Assembly (NCBI RefSeq): GCF_013403955.1
Contig: NZ_JABFDG010000004.1
Span: forward strand, 248,001 to 312,000
Length of the DNA stretch: 64,000 bases
Source: Winogradskyella vidalii
GTDB lineage: Bacteria; Bacteroidota; Bacteroidia; Flavobacteriales; Flavobacteriaceae
Direction: 5' to 3'
Shown here: positions 1 through 7,791 of the stretch, piece after piece
Layout of the letters: the number at the start of each line of letters is the position of its first letter
Numbering within the stretch: position 1 is the stretch's first letter
Translations under genes and position numbers: made by a program
Notes under the pieces: model-generated
What the model was told of the DNA's origin: nothing
Database searches by the model: none
The model's input: the letters and a program-made list of their open reading frames with translations, nothing else

Positions 1-132
1 AACTTCAAAATCAGCATCAGTTTTAGCCTGAATTTCAGCTAAAGCCATTTTAGCTTTATTTATGTCGAAGCCATTTAATTTTAAAGATAAATCGAATATT
101 CGCAAGGTGAAATTGCCTTTATAGTTATGAAC
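1..132 (-). CDS. Possible 5' part of a minus-strand gene running off the left edge
   Basis: On the minus strand a reading frame is open from just after a stop near position 133 to the window edge, 44 codons, while all three plus frames are closed by stops. The only ATG in it is at 48 to 46. Upstream of this ATG the frame still reads as plausible protein (a hydrophobic FTLRIFDLSLKLNG stretch), so the true start may be a non-ATG codon. No family was recognised. It would be divergent from purD. It could also be non-coding, because the segment is short and edge-truncated. Confidence 0.3.
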
Positions 133-164
133 TCACTATTCTATAGAGTTCTTTTGTAAAATAA

Positions 165-196
165 TTGCTTTTTAAACTTAAAACCAATTATTTTTG
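165..196 (+). promoter_or_regulatory. Promoter of purD (Bacteroidota -33/-7 type)
   Basis: A TTG at 165-167 is followed after 21 nt by TATTTTTG at 189-196, a perfect match to the Bacteroidota -7 consensus TAnnTTTG. The -7 box overlaps the alternative TTG start at 194, which supports translation from the ATG at 215. Confidence 0.65.
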
Positions 197-214
197 TTGA
201 AACAATTTTTAGAC

Positions 215-1486
215 ATGAATATTTTAGTACTTGGCTCTGGCGGAAGAGAACACACATTTGCATGGAAACTATCACAAAGCGATCGCTGTAAAGCACTCTT
301 TGTTGCTCCAGGAAACTCAGGCACAGCAGCTATTGCGACCAACCTAAATATTGGTGTTACCGATTTTGAAGCCATAAAAGCTTCAGTTTTAGAACATAAA
401 ATTGATTTGGTAGTCGTTGGTCCCGAAGATCCCTTAGTACAAGGTATTCACGATTTCTTTTTAGAGGATGAAGCCTTAAAAAAAGTAGCCGTTATCGGAC
501 CACAACAAGCCGCAGCAGAGCTTGAAGGGAGTAAAGAGTTTGCCAAAGAATTTATGATGCGTCATAACATTCCAACAGCAGCTTATGAGAGTTTTACGAA
601 GGCTAATGTAGAAGATGGTTACAAATTTTTAGAAACCTTAAAGCCTCCATATGTTTTAAAAGCTGATGGCTTAGCGGCAGGTAAAGGCGTTTTAATTCTA
701 AATGATTTACAAGAGGCTAAAGACGAGCTAAAAAGTATGCTTGTAGATGCTAAATTTGGTGATGCCAGTACCAAAGTAGTCATTGAAGAATTTTTAGACG
801 GTATTGAATTGAGTTGTTTTGTTTTAACTGACGGAAAAGATTACAAAATTTTACCAACGGCTAAAGATTACAAACGTATCGGCGAAGGTGATACAGGACT
901 AAATACTGGTGGTATGGGTGCCGTTTCTCCTGTGCCATTTGCTACAAAAGAATTTTTAGATAAAATTGAAAATCAAGTTGTAAAACCTACAATTGAAGGT
1001 CTAAAGAAAGATAATTTACCTTATGTTGGTTTTGTTTTTATCGGTTTAATCAAAGTAGGCGATGACCCAAAAGTAATTGAATACAATGTTAGAATGGGAG
1101 ATCCAGAAACGGAAGTGGTGTTACCAAGATTAAAAACCGATTTGGTTGACATTTTTGAAGCTATGGCGAACCAAACCTTATCTAAAGTTGCTATAGATAT
1201 TGATGAACGTGCTGCAACCACAGTAATGTTAGTATCTGGTGGTTATCCTGAAGCTTATGAAAAAGGCAAAGAGATTACAGGTGTAGACAATATTACCGAC
1301 TCTATTGTGTTTCATGCAGGTGCAAAAGCAGAAGACGGTAAAGTAGTGACTTCTGGAGGTCGTGTTATAGCAGTTACGTCTTATGGCAACTCGTACCAAG
1401 AAGCCATAAAAAAATCTTACCAAAGTATAGAAAAACTACATTTTGATAAGATGTATTATCGTAAGGATATTGGATTTGATTTATAA
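215..1486 (+). CDS. purD: Phosphoribosylamine--glycine ligase (GAR synthetase)
   Basis: ATP-dependent ligation of glycine to 5-phosphoribosylamine, the second step of purine biosynthesis, in the cytoplasm. The 423-residue product has the usual family length. It starts with the PurD signature GSGGREH (residues 7-13), followed by the N-domain, then the ATP-grasp domain with the VLKADGLAAGKGV loop and the TGGMGAVSP motif, and ends in a C-domain with VMLVSGGYPEAYEKGK. A frame continuing seven codons upstream to TTG at 194 is rejected because that codon lies inside the promoter -7 box; the ATG at 215 gives the canonical MNILVLGSGG start. It is monocistronic here, with a minus-strand gene on its 3' side. 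Confidence 0.97.
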   Translation: MNILVLGSGGREHTFAWKLSQSDRCKALFVAPGNSGTAAIATNLNIGVTDFEAIKASVLEHKIDLVVVGPEDPLVQGIHDFFLEDEALKKVAVIGPQQAAAELEGSKEFAKEFMMRHNIPTAAYESFTKANVEDGYKFLETLKPPYVLKADGLAAGKGVLILNDLQEAKDELKSMLVDAKFGDASTKVVIEEFLDGIELSCFVLTDGKDYKILPTAKDYKRIGEGDTGLNTGGMGAVSPVPFATKEFLDKIENQVVKPTIEGLKKDNLPYVGFVFIGLIKVGDDPKVIEYNVRMGDPETEVVLPRLKTDLVDIFEAMANQTLSKVAIDIDERAATTVMLVSGGYPEAYEKGKEITGVDNITDSIVFHAGAKAEDGKVVTSGGRVIAVTSYGNSYQEAIKKSYQSIEKLHFDKMYYRKDIGFDL

Positions 1487-1511
1487 TTATAAATCAAAAA
1501 TTTACAGAAAA

Positions 1512-1739
1512 TTAAAGATAAGAATGTGAAGAAATACTTTTGTCTTCTTCATTGTTCTCATTGAATTTTTTAAGTTGTAGCATCCAATATACAAAGGCTA
1601 CAACACCAATAAACATAAACAACCATGAAAACATATTAGCAGCAAACCAATTTTCTAATTCTAATGCTTTAAGTGCATCAAATGGTGCAAGTAATACATT
1701 TACAAATAAATCCGCTATTCCTTCGAAGAAATCCTTCAT
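1512..1739 (-). CDS. DUF6341 family small membrane protein
   Basis: 75 residues. An amphipathic N-terminus (MKDFFEGIADLFVNVLLAPFDALK) is followed by one clear membrane helix around residues 34-55 (NMFSWLFMFIGVVAFVYWML) and a charged cytoplasmic tail rich in K, N, E and D. I recognise it as the small flavobacterial family DUF6341, of unknown function, which typically lies beside a DUF6427 gene, as here (divergent, 208 bp apart). A plus-strand frame over the same bases was rejected because it is Ser/Asn-rich and has no membrane pattern. Its role is unknown. Confidence 0.75.
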   Translation of the reverse strand: MKDFFEGIADLFVNVLLAPFDALKALELENWFAANMFSWLFMFIGVVAFVYWMLQLKKFNENNEEDKSISSHSYL

Positions 1740-1947
1740 AACTTTATAAATTTACAACAACTCTAATTTGATTTAGAATTGGAATCGAGCAGCAAAAATA
1801 CAAAAAGAAATGAAACTGATATAAATGGTAGTTAGAATTTTTATACCTAATTAAACCCTAGTGCCATCTGCAATAGCATAGCTTAAATTTAGTATTTAAG
1901 GTTGTTTTTGATTTCTAATAAAATAAAATTTTACGCAACGTCTATTT

Positions 1948-2865
1948 ATGATTACAAGTATTTTTAGTAAATCTAAGCCTATAAACTTCATAATTGTTGT
2001 GGTTTATATTTCCTTACTTTTTGTAATTAGTAATTCTACATTACTTTTTTTAGACCTTAATACCACTTTAGCAACGCTTTTTAAATGGACAATTACTTTG
2101 TTTTTAGTCTTTTTATTAGATTTCATAGTTTCAAAAAATAGCTTGACGCAAAGAAATAGTTACGCTATAATGGCTTTCGGGTTATTATTGGGCATGTTTC
2201 CCGAAGTTATGTTGCACATTGATTTATTGTTGGCGAATCTATTTATACTTTTTTCTTTTAGGCGATTAATAAGTTTACACACAAAGCTACATATTAAAAA
2301 GAAATTGTTTGATGCGGCCTTTTGGATTACTCTAGCGGCCCTATTCTATTTTTGGTCTATACTGTTTTTTGCTTTAGTTATTGTGGCTTTAATCTACTAT
2401 TCTCAAAATGACTTTAAAAATATTATCATTCCTTTTGCAGGTGTTGCTACCGCAATAATATTACTGTTAATGTATAATATCATATTGCATGATGTGTACT
2501 TTACACCATCGGATTTTGAGCGCTATGCAAATTTAGATTTTACAGCTTATAATAGTAAGGGGAGTATTTTAAAATTTACAGTCCTGTTTAGTTTATTTAT
2601 ATGGACGTTTGTTTATTATTTTAGGCTCATTCCTGATAAGAACAAAAAGCTAAAACCTTCTTATTTTATAATAGCTTGGGCTTCTATTATTGCTGTTTTA
2701 ATAGCGGTAATAGCACCTGTAAAAAATCAAAGTGAGTACCTGTTTTTATTGGCGCCATTTTCTATAATCATGGCGAATTATATGGAAATGATTTCAGAAC
2801 GTTGGTTTAAAGAAGTATTTGTGGTGCTTTTAATACTAACACCAATTATTAGTTTATTGCTGTAA
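1948..2865 (+). CDS. DUF6427 family polytopic membrane protein
   Basis: 305 residues, almost entirely hydrophobic, with about nine or ten predicted membrane helices from IIVVVYISLLFVIS near the N-terminus to VFVVLLILTPIISLLL at the very end. It matches the flavobacterial family DUF6427, of unknown function. Its last 12 bases overlap the 3' end of the convergent upp gene, an arrangement that leaves no room for a terminator between them. The sequence shows no catalytic motif. The division-associated or envelope roles sometimes guessed for such proteins cannot be supported here. Confidence 0.75.
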   Translation: MITSIFSKSKPINFIIVVVYISLLFVISNSTLLFLDLNTTLATLFKWTITLFLVFLLDFIVSKNSLTQRNSYAIMAFGLLLGMFPEVMLHIDLLLANLFILFSFRRLISLHTKLHIKKKLFDAAFWITLAALFYFWSILFFALVIVALIYYSQNDFKNIIIPFAGVATAIILLLMYNIILHDVYFTPSDFERYANLDFTAYNSKGSILKFTVLFSLFIWTFVYYFRLIPDKNKKLKPSYFIIAWASIIAVLIAVIAPVKNQSEYLFLLAPFSIIMANYMEMISERWFKEVFVVLLILTPIISLLL

Positions 2866-3513
2866 TTTATTGCCAAAGGCTAAATCACCAGCATCACCAA
2901 GTCCAGGAACAATATACCCTTTGTCGTTTAATTCATTGTCAATTGTTGCTATCCAAAGATGAACATCAGAATCAAATGCTTTAGAGACATAATCAATACC
3001 GGGTTGTGCACCAATGACACTTGCTAAATGAATTTCTTTAGGGGTTCCAAATGGCTTTAAAGCTTCAAACGTAGAAACCATAGATTGCCCTGTAGCCAAC
3101 ATCGGATCTGCTAGAATTAGAGTTTTACCTTCTAAACTTGGGCAGGCTAAATATTCAACCACAATTTCAAAACTTTCCGGATTGTGCTTATGTTGTCTGT
3201 AAGCCGAAATAAAAGCGTTTTCTGCAGCATCAAAATAGTTTAATAGACCATTATGAAGCGGTACGCCTGCTCTTAAAATAGAACACAAAACAATATCTTT
3301 TTTATGTAAAACGGTATCAGAATTACCCAAAGGGGTTTCAATGCTATGTTTTTCAAACTCGAGAGATTTACTTAATTCGTAACCCATAATTTCACCAATA
3401 CGTTCGATGTTTCGCCTAAAGCGCATACTGTCTTTTTGCACGTTTTTGTCTCGTAATTCGGCCATAAATGTATTTAAAATTGAAGGCGTCTCAGAAAGGT
3501 TGTGAATTTGCAT
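2854..3513 (-). CDS. upp: Uracil phosphoribosyltransferase
   Basis: Pyrimidine salvage: uracil plus PRPP gives UMP and pyrophosphate, in the cytoplasm. 219 residues, typical length. The PRPP-binding loop LILADPMLATGQSM lies around residues 131-144, and the conserved ILRAGVPLHNGL segment is near residue 80. The C-terminal YIVPGLGDAGDLAFGN is the uracil-binding hood of the family. It is convergent with the DUF6427 gene (12 bp overlap) and divergent from the DUF4254 gene. The start at ATG 3513 gives a normal N-terminus. Confidence 0.95.
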   Translation of the reverse strand: MQIHNLSETPSILNTFMAELRDKNVQKDSMRFRRNIERIGEIMGYELSKSLEFEKHSIETPLGNSDTVLHKKDIVLCSILRAGVPLHNGLLNYFDAAENAFISAYRQHKHNPESFEIVVEYLACPSLEGKTLILADPMLATGQSMVSTFEALKPFGTPKEIHLASVIGAQPGIDYVSKAFDSDVHLWIATIDNELNDKGYIVPGLGDAGDLAFGNKLQQ

Positions 3514-3555
3514 ATAAAGGAATTTGATTCAATCGTTAAAGTTAATAATTCCAAG

Positions 3556-3563
3556 TATATTTG
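3556..3563 (+). promoter_or_regulatory. -7 promoter box of the DUF4254 gene
   Basis: TATATTTG matches TAnnTTTG and lies 22 nt before the ATG at 3586. No convincing -33 TTG is placed 17-23 nt upstream, so this is a partial promoter call. Confidence 0.5.
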
Positions 3564-3585
3564 TAAACATTAAATCGATTTCATT

Positions 3586-4194
3586 ATGTTTTCACAAAAA
3601 GCAAACGCCATTTTTCAGGACGTTATAAAAACTTATAAAGTTTTAAATACCGTAGATCAACCTTTTACAAATAAGTATGATAAAGACGAAGATTTAATCG
3701 CGCATTTATTGTACAGAAAATCTTGGATAGACACGGTTCAGTGGGCTTACGAAGATATCATAAGAGATCCCAACATTGATCCTGTTGCGGCTTTAAAGCT
3801 AAAACGAAAGATTGATGCTTCTAACCAAGACCGAACAGATACGGTTGAATATATTGACAGTTATTTTTTAGATAAATACAAAGACGTTTCAATAAAATCA
3901 GATGCCAAAATTAATTCTGAAAGTCCTGCTTGGGCGATTGATCGTTTGTCAATTTTAGCATTAAAAATCTACCATATGCATCTTGAAACTGTAAGAGAAG
4001 ATGCTTCTGAGGCTCATAAAGCGGCTTGTGAAACCAAATTAAACGTGTTATTAGAGCAACGTGTAGATTTAAGTACAGCTATAGATGATTTGCTTAACGA
4101 CATCTCCAATGGTGATAAGTACATGAAAGTTTACAAGCAAATGAAAATGTATAACGACGATGAGCTTAATCCTGTTTTAAGAGGACAGAAGTAA
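3586..4194 (+). CDS. DUF4254 domain-containing protein
   Basis: 202 residues, soluble, mostly helical and charged. It has the family features WIDTVQWAYEDIIRDP near residue 48 and the central SPAWAIDRLSILALKIYHM segment. DUF4254 is found beside family 9 glycosyltransferases in Bacteroidota and in other LPS-synthesis loci, and the next gene downstream is such a transferase, 133 bp away. A role linked to core sugar transfer is therefore inferred from context only; no reaction is known to me. Confidence 0.85.
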   Translation: MFSQKANAIFQDVIKTYKVLNTVDQPFTNKYDKDEDLIAHLLYRKSWIDTVQWAYEDIIRDPNIDPVAALKLKRKIDASNQDRTDTVEYIDSYFLDKYKDVSIKSDAKINSESPAWAIDRLSILALKIYHMHLETVREDASEAHKAACETKLNVLLEQRVDLSTAIDDLLNDISNGDKYMKVYKQMKMYNDDELNPVLRGQK

Positions 4195-4197
4195 TAA

Positions 4198-4220
4198 ATT
4201 CCTACGAAGGCAGGAATCTC
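4198..4220. repeat. Dispersed palindromic repeat, family B (copy 1)
   Basis: ATTCCTACGAAGGCAGGAAT followed by CTC. It is an imperfect version of a small hairpin with TTCCTGC/GCAGGAA arms; related copies are at 19564 and 23593. The bases that follow (TGTCATTCTTAACAAAGTAAAGAATCTC, 4227 onward) resemble another common intergenic repeat of this phylum, so the 133-bp gap between the DUF4254 and GT9 genes is largely repeat-derived. Confidence 0.6.
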
Positions 4221-4327
4221 TATGTTGTCATTCTTAACAAAGTAAAGAATCTCAATTATAGACATCTTAACTGCGCTCAATATGACATGCCAAAATGATG
4301 TCTGAGACCGAGCAGGTCTAAATTAAA

Positions 4328-5344
4328 ATGCCAAAACTAAAACACATATTAGTCCTTAGGTTTTCCGCTATGGGAGATGTGGCAATGACTGTGCCTGTGT
4401 TACGTGCACTTACGTCGCAGTATCCTGAATTAAAAATTACGGTTGTTACTAGAGCCTTTTTTAAGCCTTTTTTTCAAGACTTAGATAATGTTACTGTTTA
4501 TGAAGCCGATTTAAAAGGGAAACACAAAGGCGTGTTAGGACTTTATAAACTCTCTAAAGAATTAAAAGCCTTAAAGTTTGATGCTGTTGCAGATTTGCAT
4601 AATGTATTGCGTAGCAAAATTCTAAAGTTCTTTTTTTTCGGGAAAAGAGTCGTGCAATTAGATAAAGGTAGAGCGGAAAAAAAAGCATTGACTTCTGGGC
4701 AAACATTTCAACAATTAAAAACCACACACCAACGTTATGCAGACGTTTTTGAAGCCTTGGGTTTTTCTGTCGATTTAACGCAGCCAAGCTTTTCAGCACC
4801 CAAAGAACTATCGGATAACTTAAGTGCGTTTATCTCCAATAAAGCCCTAAAAACTATAGGAATTGCCCCTTTTGCTGCACATGAAAGTAAAATGTATCCT
4901 ATTGAAAAAATGAAATCTGTAATTGCTGATGTTTCCAAAAATCACAATGTTATTTTATTTGGAGGAGGTGCAAAAGAAATAACGATTTTAAACCAGATTG
5001 AACAAGGTTTTGACAACGTCAAATCCGTAGCAGGAAAAATAACTTTTGAAGAGGAACTAGCATTGATTTCCAATTTAGATGTTATGTTAGCTATGGATTC
5101 TGGTAATGCACACTTGGCAGCCATGTTGGGCAAAAAAGTAATTACCATTTGGGGAGTTACACATCCGTTTGCTGGTTTTGCACCTTTCAACCAACCGAAT
5201 GATTTTGCACTAACAGCGGATAGAGAACAGTTTCCTCTAATCCCAACTTCAATTTACGGTAATAAATTTCCTGAAGGTTATGAAAATGCCGCTGGAAGTG
5301 TTTCTGAAACTATAATTGTTTCAAAAATCAAAGCGATTATATAG
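4328..5344 (+). CDS. Glycosyltransferase family 9 (heptosyltransferase-like)
   Basis: 338 residues, GT-B fold. The N-terminal ILVLRFSAMGDVAMTVPVL is the typical ADP-heptose:LPS heptosyltransferase start. The C-terminal half carries FGGGAKE and the donor-site block DSGNAHLAAMLGKKVITIWG, which contains the conserved acidic residue before SGNxH. It probably adds a sugar to the LPS core on the cytoplasmic face of the inner membrane; the exact donor is unknown. It lies downstream of the DUF4254 gene on the same strand, and a perfect family A palindrome follows 15 bp after the stop codon. Confidence 0.88.
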   Translation: MPKLKHILVLRFSAMGDVAMTVPVLRALTSQYPELKITVVTRAFFKPFFQDLDNVTVYEADLKGKHKGVLGLYKLSKELKALKFDAVADLHNVLRSKILKFFFFGKRVVQLDKGRAEKKALTSGQTFQQLKTTHQRYADVFEALGFSVDLTQPSFSAPKELSDNLSAFISNKALKTIGIAPFAAHESKMYPIEKMKSVIADVSKNHNVILFGGGAKEITILNQIEQGFDNVKSVAGKITFEEELALISNLDVMLAMDSGNAHLAAMLGKKVITIWGVTHPFAGFAPFNQPNDFALTADREQFPLIPTSIYGNKFPEGYENAAGSVSETIIVSKIKAII

Positions 5345-5359
5345 GTTCTGAAAATAAAA

Positions 5360-5392
5360 AGACCTACTAGGTTTTCAAAACCTAGTAGGTCT
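5360..5392. repeat. Dispersed palindromic repeat, family A (copy 1, perfect)
   Basis: Two perfect 16-base arms, AGACCTACTAGGTTTT and AAAACCTAGTAGGTCT, separated by a single C. There is no T run, so it is not a classical terminator, although it could stop or protect the end of the upstream mRNA. Diverged copies are at 6600, 7040, 7744 and 23629. Confidence 0.85.
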
Positions 5393-5501
5393 AAATTTAA
5401 AAAGTCTTATCTCTTAAGTTGTTTTTTAACTGAAACGATAATAGAAAAACAAAGCATTTTTACTCTAAAAGCGAAGCGGTCTAGATTTGAGTCTCTTTTC
5501 T

Positions 5502-6560
5502 CTAAACATCATCATAATCCACAACAACCGAAGCTGAAGTAGGATGTGCTTGGCAGGTTAAGATTAAACCTTCGGCAACTTCACTATCGGTTAAAATATT
5601 ATTTTGCCGCATTTTGGCTTCACCTTCCGTGAGTCGTGCTATACAACTACTACAAATACCACCTTGACAAGAGTAAGGTGCATCAATATCATGTTTTAAA
5701 GCTGCCTCAAGAATAGATTGCTCTTGCGACATGTTAAATTCAAATTCTTCTTCATCCACTAAAACTTTCATTTTTGTATGTCCAGTAGGTAAGTCTCCAG
5801 CGTCTTCAGTATTTTCTTCTACAGGTGGCGTAAACAATTCGAATTTAATGGCTTTTTCTTTAATACCATTTTCTAATAAGACGTCTTTTACAGCGTGAAT
5901 CATTTGTTCTGGTCCACAAAGAAAAAATTGTTCTATAGTAACGTCTTTATATTTGTTCTTAACGATGAGGTTAACGGTGCTTTTTTCAATTCGACCAAAA
6001 AGCGCATCAGTTTCGCGCGATTGGCTATAGATAAAATGTGCATGGAAACGGTTGTCATATTGTTTTTTTAGCTGAAGTAAGTCGTCAATAAACATCGCAT
6101 CAGCTAAGGTTTTGTTCCCGTACACTAAGATGAAATTACTAAAAGGCTCTTCTTCTAACAGCGTTTTAGCGATACTTAATACGGGCGTAATACCACTTCC
6201 TGCGGCAAAAGCAGCTACAGTTCTGGTTTTAGCTTCATTGGCTTCAAATACAAAACGACCGTTTGGTTCGGCCACGTCTAAGGTCTCACCTGCTTTTAAT
6301 TGATTATTAGCATAAATGGAAAATGTTCCACCTTCAACAGCTTTAACGGCAACCGTAACATTTCCGCTACCTTGTGACGCACAGATAGAATAGTCTCTTC
6401 GGATATCTTCTCCGTTTATAGTCGTTTTTAAAGTAATGTATTGTCCGGCTTTAAAGCTGAATTTCTCCTTTAGGTTTTCAGGAATGTCAAAAGTTATGGC
6501 AACTGAATTCTCTGTTACCTTTTCAATTGATTTTATAGAGAGTGTATGAAATTGTGACAT
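5502..6560 (-). CDS. PaaE-like NAD(P)H:ferredoxin-type oxidoreductase (FAD, NAD, 2Fe-2S)
   Basis: 352 residues with three domains in order: FAD-binding (about 1-105, with RRDYSICAS for flavin binding), NAD(P)-binding (about 110-230, with AAGSGITPVLSI and FLCGPEQMI), and a C-terminal plant-type ferredoxin with YSCQGGICSSC and a fourth Cys in LTCQAH. This is the architecture of PaaE, the reductase of the phenylacetyl-CoA epoxidase. No paaABCD genes lie in this window, so it may instead serve another oxygenase or a desaturase. The start is taken as the ATG at 6560 (MSQFHTL) rather than an upstream TTG at 6581, which would add seven hydrophobic residues. Confidence 0.85.
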   Translation of the reverse strand: MSQFHTLSIKSIEKVTENSVAITFDIPENLKEKFSFKAGQYITLKTTINGEDIRRDYSICASQGSGNVTVAVKAVEGGTFSIYANNQLKAGETLDVAEPNGRFVFEANEAKTRTVAAFAAGSGITPVLSIAKTLLEEEPFSNFILVYGNKTLADAMFIDDLLQLKKQYDNRFHAHFIYSQSRETDALFGRIEKSTVNLIVKNKYKDVTIEQFFLCGPEQMIHAVKDVLLENGIKEKAIKFELFTPPVEENTEDAGDLPTGHTKMKVLVDEEEFEFNMSQEQSILEAALKHDIDAPYSCQGGICSSCIARLTEGEAKMRQNNILTDSEVAEGLILTCQAHPTSASVVVDYDDV

Positions 6561-6599
6561 TAAAAAAATAATTTTTGGCAAAGATAACTAATCTTAAAC

Positions 6600-6632
6600 A
6601 GACCTAGTAGGTTTTTGAGGCCTGTAGGGTCT
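6600..6632. repeat. Dispersed palindromic repeat, family A (copy 2, diverged)
   Basis: AGACCTAGTAGGTTTTT and GGCCTGTAGGGTCT form imperfect arms. On the plus strand it runs into TTTTTT, so it may also act as a terminator between the oxidoreductase promoter region and padR. Confidence 0.7.
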
Positions 6633-6648
6633 TTTTTATACACCTAAG

Positions 6649-6682
6649 TTTCTTATACATAAGAAAATTATGCATATATTTG
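6649..6682 (+). promoter_or_regulatory. padR promoter with internal palindrome (candidate PadR operator)
   Basis: TTTCTTATACATAAGAAA at 6649-6666 is a perfect 8-2-8 palindrome. It lies directly upstream of TATATTTG (6675-6682), a perfect -7 box, and so covers the -33 to spacer region. The ATG of padR is at 6690, only 7 nt after the box, which makes the transcript leaderless or nearly so. PadR proteins commonly repress their own promoter at inverted repeats; assigning this one to PadR is an inference. Confidence 0.6.
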
Positions 6683-6689
6683 TAATACC

Positions 6690-7022
6690 ATGAGCAATTC
6701 AAAATTATATAAAGGAAGTTTAACCACCATCATTTTAAAGCTATTGAATGAGCACGATAAAATGTATGGTTACGAGATTACCCAAAAGGTAAAGGCACTG
6801 ACAAAAGGGGAGTTAAAAATCACAGAAGGCGCTTTATACCCAGCTTTACACAAGTTAGAAGCCGAAGGGTTGTTAGATGTTGAGGTGGCAAAAGTAGATA
6901 ACCGACTGCGTAAATATTATAAGCTTACTGAAACAGGAACTAAAGAAACCGTAAATAAACTAGAAGAATTAGCAGAGTATATTAAAACCATGCAAACTTT
7001 AGTGAATCCAAAATTAGTATAA
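6690..7022 (+). CDS. PadR family transcriptional regulator
   Basis: 110 residues, a PadR-s1 winged helix protein. The family signature is clear: GSLTTIILKLLNEHDKMYGYEI, then ITEGALYPALHKLEAEGLL and the wing VDNRLRKYYKLTETG. It has a short C-terminal helix for dimerisation. It is the first gene of a set with three paralogous HAAS-like membrane proteins and an ABC transporter. The palindrome in its promoter suggests autoregulation. It probably controls the downstream cassette, directly or as part of one long transcript. Confidence 0.93.
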   Translation: MSNSKLYKGSLTTIILKLLNEHDKMYGYEITQKVKALTKGELKITEGALYPALHKLEAEGLLDVEVAKVDNRLRKYYKLTETGTKETVNKLEELAEYIKTMQTLVNPKLV

Positions 7023-7039
7023 AGTAAAAAAAAGATATT

Positions 7040-7069
7040 GACCCTGCAGGTTTTAAAACCTATCGGGTC
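7040..7069. repeat. Dispersed palindromic repeat, family A (copy 3, diverged)
   Basis: GACCCTGCAGGTTTT and AAAACCTATCGGGTC form arms around the centre. It lies between padR and the first membrane protein gene, within the presumed operon. Confidence 0.7.
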
Positions 7070-7086
7070 TTGAGGAGTTAACCAAA

Positions 7087-7734
7087 ATGAAGCTATCTGA
7101 AGAGGACATACAATTTATAAATACCTATTTAGAAAATTCTGATGTAGTTTTTGCAGATATAAGAATGGAAATGGTAGACCATGTCGCTTCGGATATAGAA
7201 AGCCGAATGGAGGCTGGTGACACTAGAAGTTTTTATGACGTGTTTAAAACTTATATGGTGGAAAATAAAGGACAACTTTTAAAGGATAACAAACAGTTTT
7301 TGAAATCTGCGGATAAGAAAATTTGGAAGGCATTCTTAAAAGCGCTTTTAAGTCCAATGACACCATTATTGTTTTTGATTGCTTATGTTGTTTTTTATGT
7401 TGTGTATTTAAATGTAGGTATAGAAACATTTAGATTAATCATTTCTTATGTTCCATTAATTGGGTTGTCGGGCTTTTTATTAACCTATGTGGTGTATCAT
7501 AAAGTAAAGAATCTAAAACGATTTTCGGTTGTAGAACGATTGGCTTTTCCGTTTTTAGTCTTTTATCAGTTACCAAATTTAGTTTTTAATTTTAGTAATC
7601 AGACTAAAGATTTAAGAACGATACTCTGGGTTATAGGATTTGTAAGTTTTATTCTAACTATAAAGATATTGTTAGTTGTAATTAGCATCGAATTATTTAT
7701 GAATTACGAAAAACGATTTAAAAATATTGCTTAA
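7087..7734 (+). CDS. HAAS-like membrane protein, paralogue 1 of 3
   Basis: 215 residues. A soluble N-terminal part of about 90 residues begins with LSEEDIQFINTYLENS and contains DIRMEMVDHVASDIESRM, a helix with the ELxDHL-type motif also seen in HAAS/DUF1700 proteins that accompany PadR regulators. About four membrane helices follow (AYVVFYVVYLNVG, PLIGLSGFLLTYVVY, LAFPFLVFYQLPNLVF, and WVIGFVSFILTIKILLVV). Two paralogues follow directly. By analogy with PadR-HAAS pairs it may link membrane state to the regulator; this is inferred, and the exact family assignment is uncertain. Confidence 0.7.
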   Translation: MKLSEEDIQFINTYLENSDVVFADIRMEMVDHVASDIESRMEAGDTRSFYDVFKTYMVENKGQLLKDNKQFLKSADKKIWKAFLKALLSPMTPLLFLIAYVVFYVVYLNVGIETFRLIISYVPLIGLSGFLLTYVVYHKVKNLKRFSVVERLAFPFLVFYQLPNLVFNFSNQTKDLRTILWVIGFVSFILTIKILLVVISIELFMNYEKRFKNIA

Positions 7735-7743
7735 AATAGAAAG

Positions 7744-7776
7744 AGACCTAGCTGGTTTTTAAAACCTTGCAGGTCT
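7744..7776. repeat. Dispersed palindromic repeat, family A (copy 4, diverged)
   Basis: AGACCTAGCTGGTTTTT and AAAACCTTGCAGGTCT. It lies between the first and second HAAS-like genes, 15 bp before the next ATG. Confidence 0.7.
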
Positions 7777-7791
7777 AAGTATTGTTAGAAA

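Noticed and set aside
1540-1749. Plus-strand frame opposite the DUF6341 gene
   Set aside because: Ser/Asn-rich with no membrane helix; the minus-strand protein has a clear helix and family match.
5502-6560. Phenylacetate pathway gene paaE as part of a paa operon
   Set aside because: No paaABCD genes lie next to it, so only the PaaE-like domain plan is claimed.
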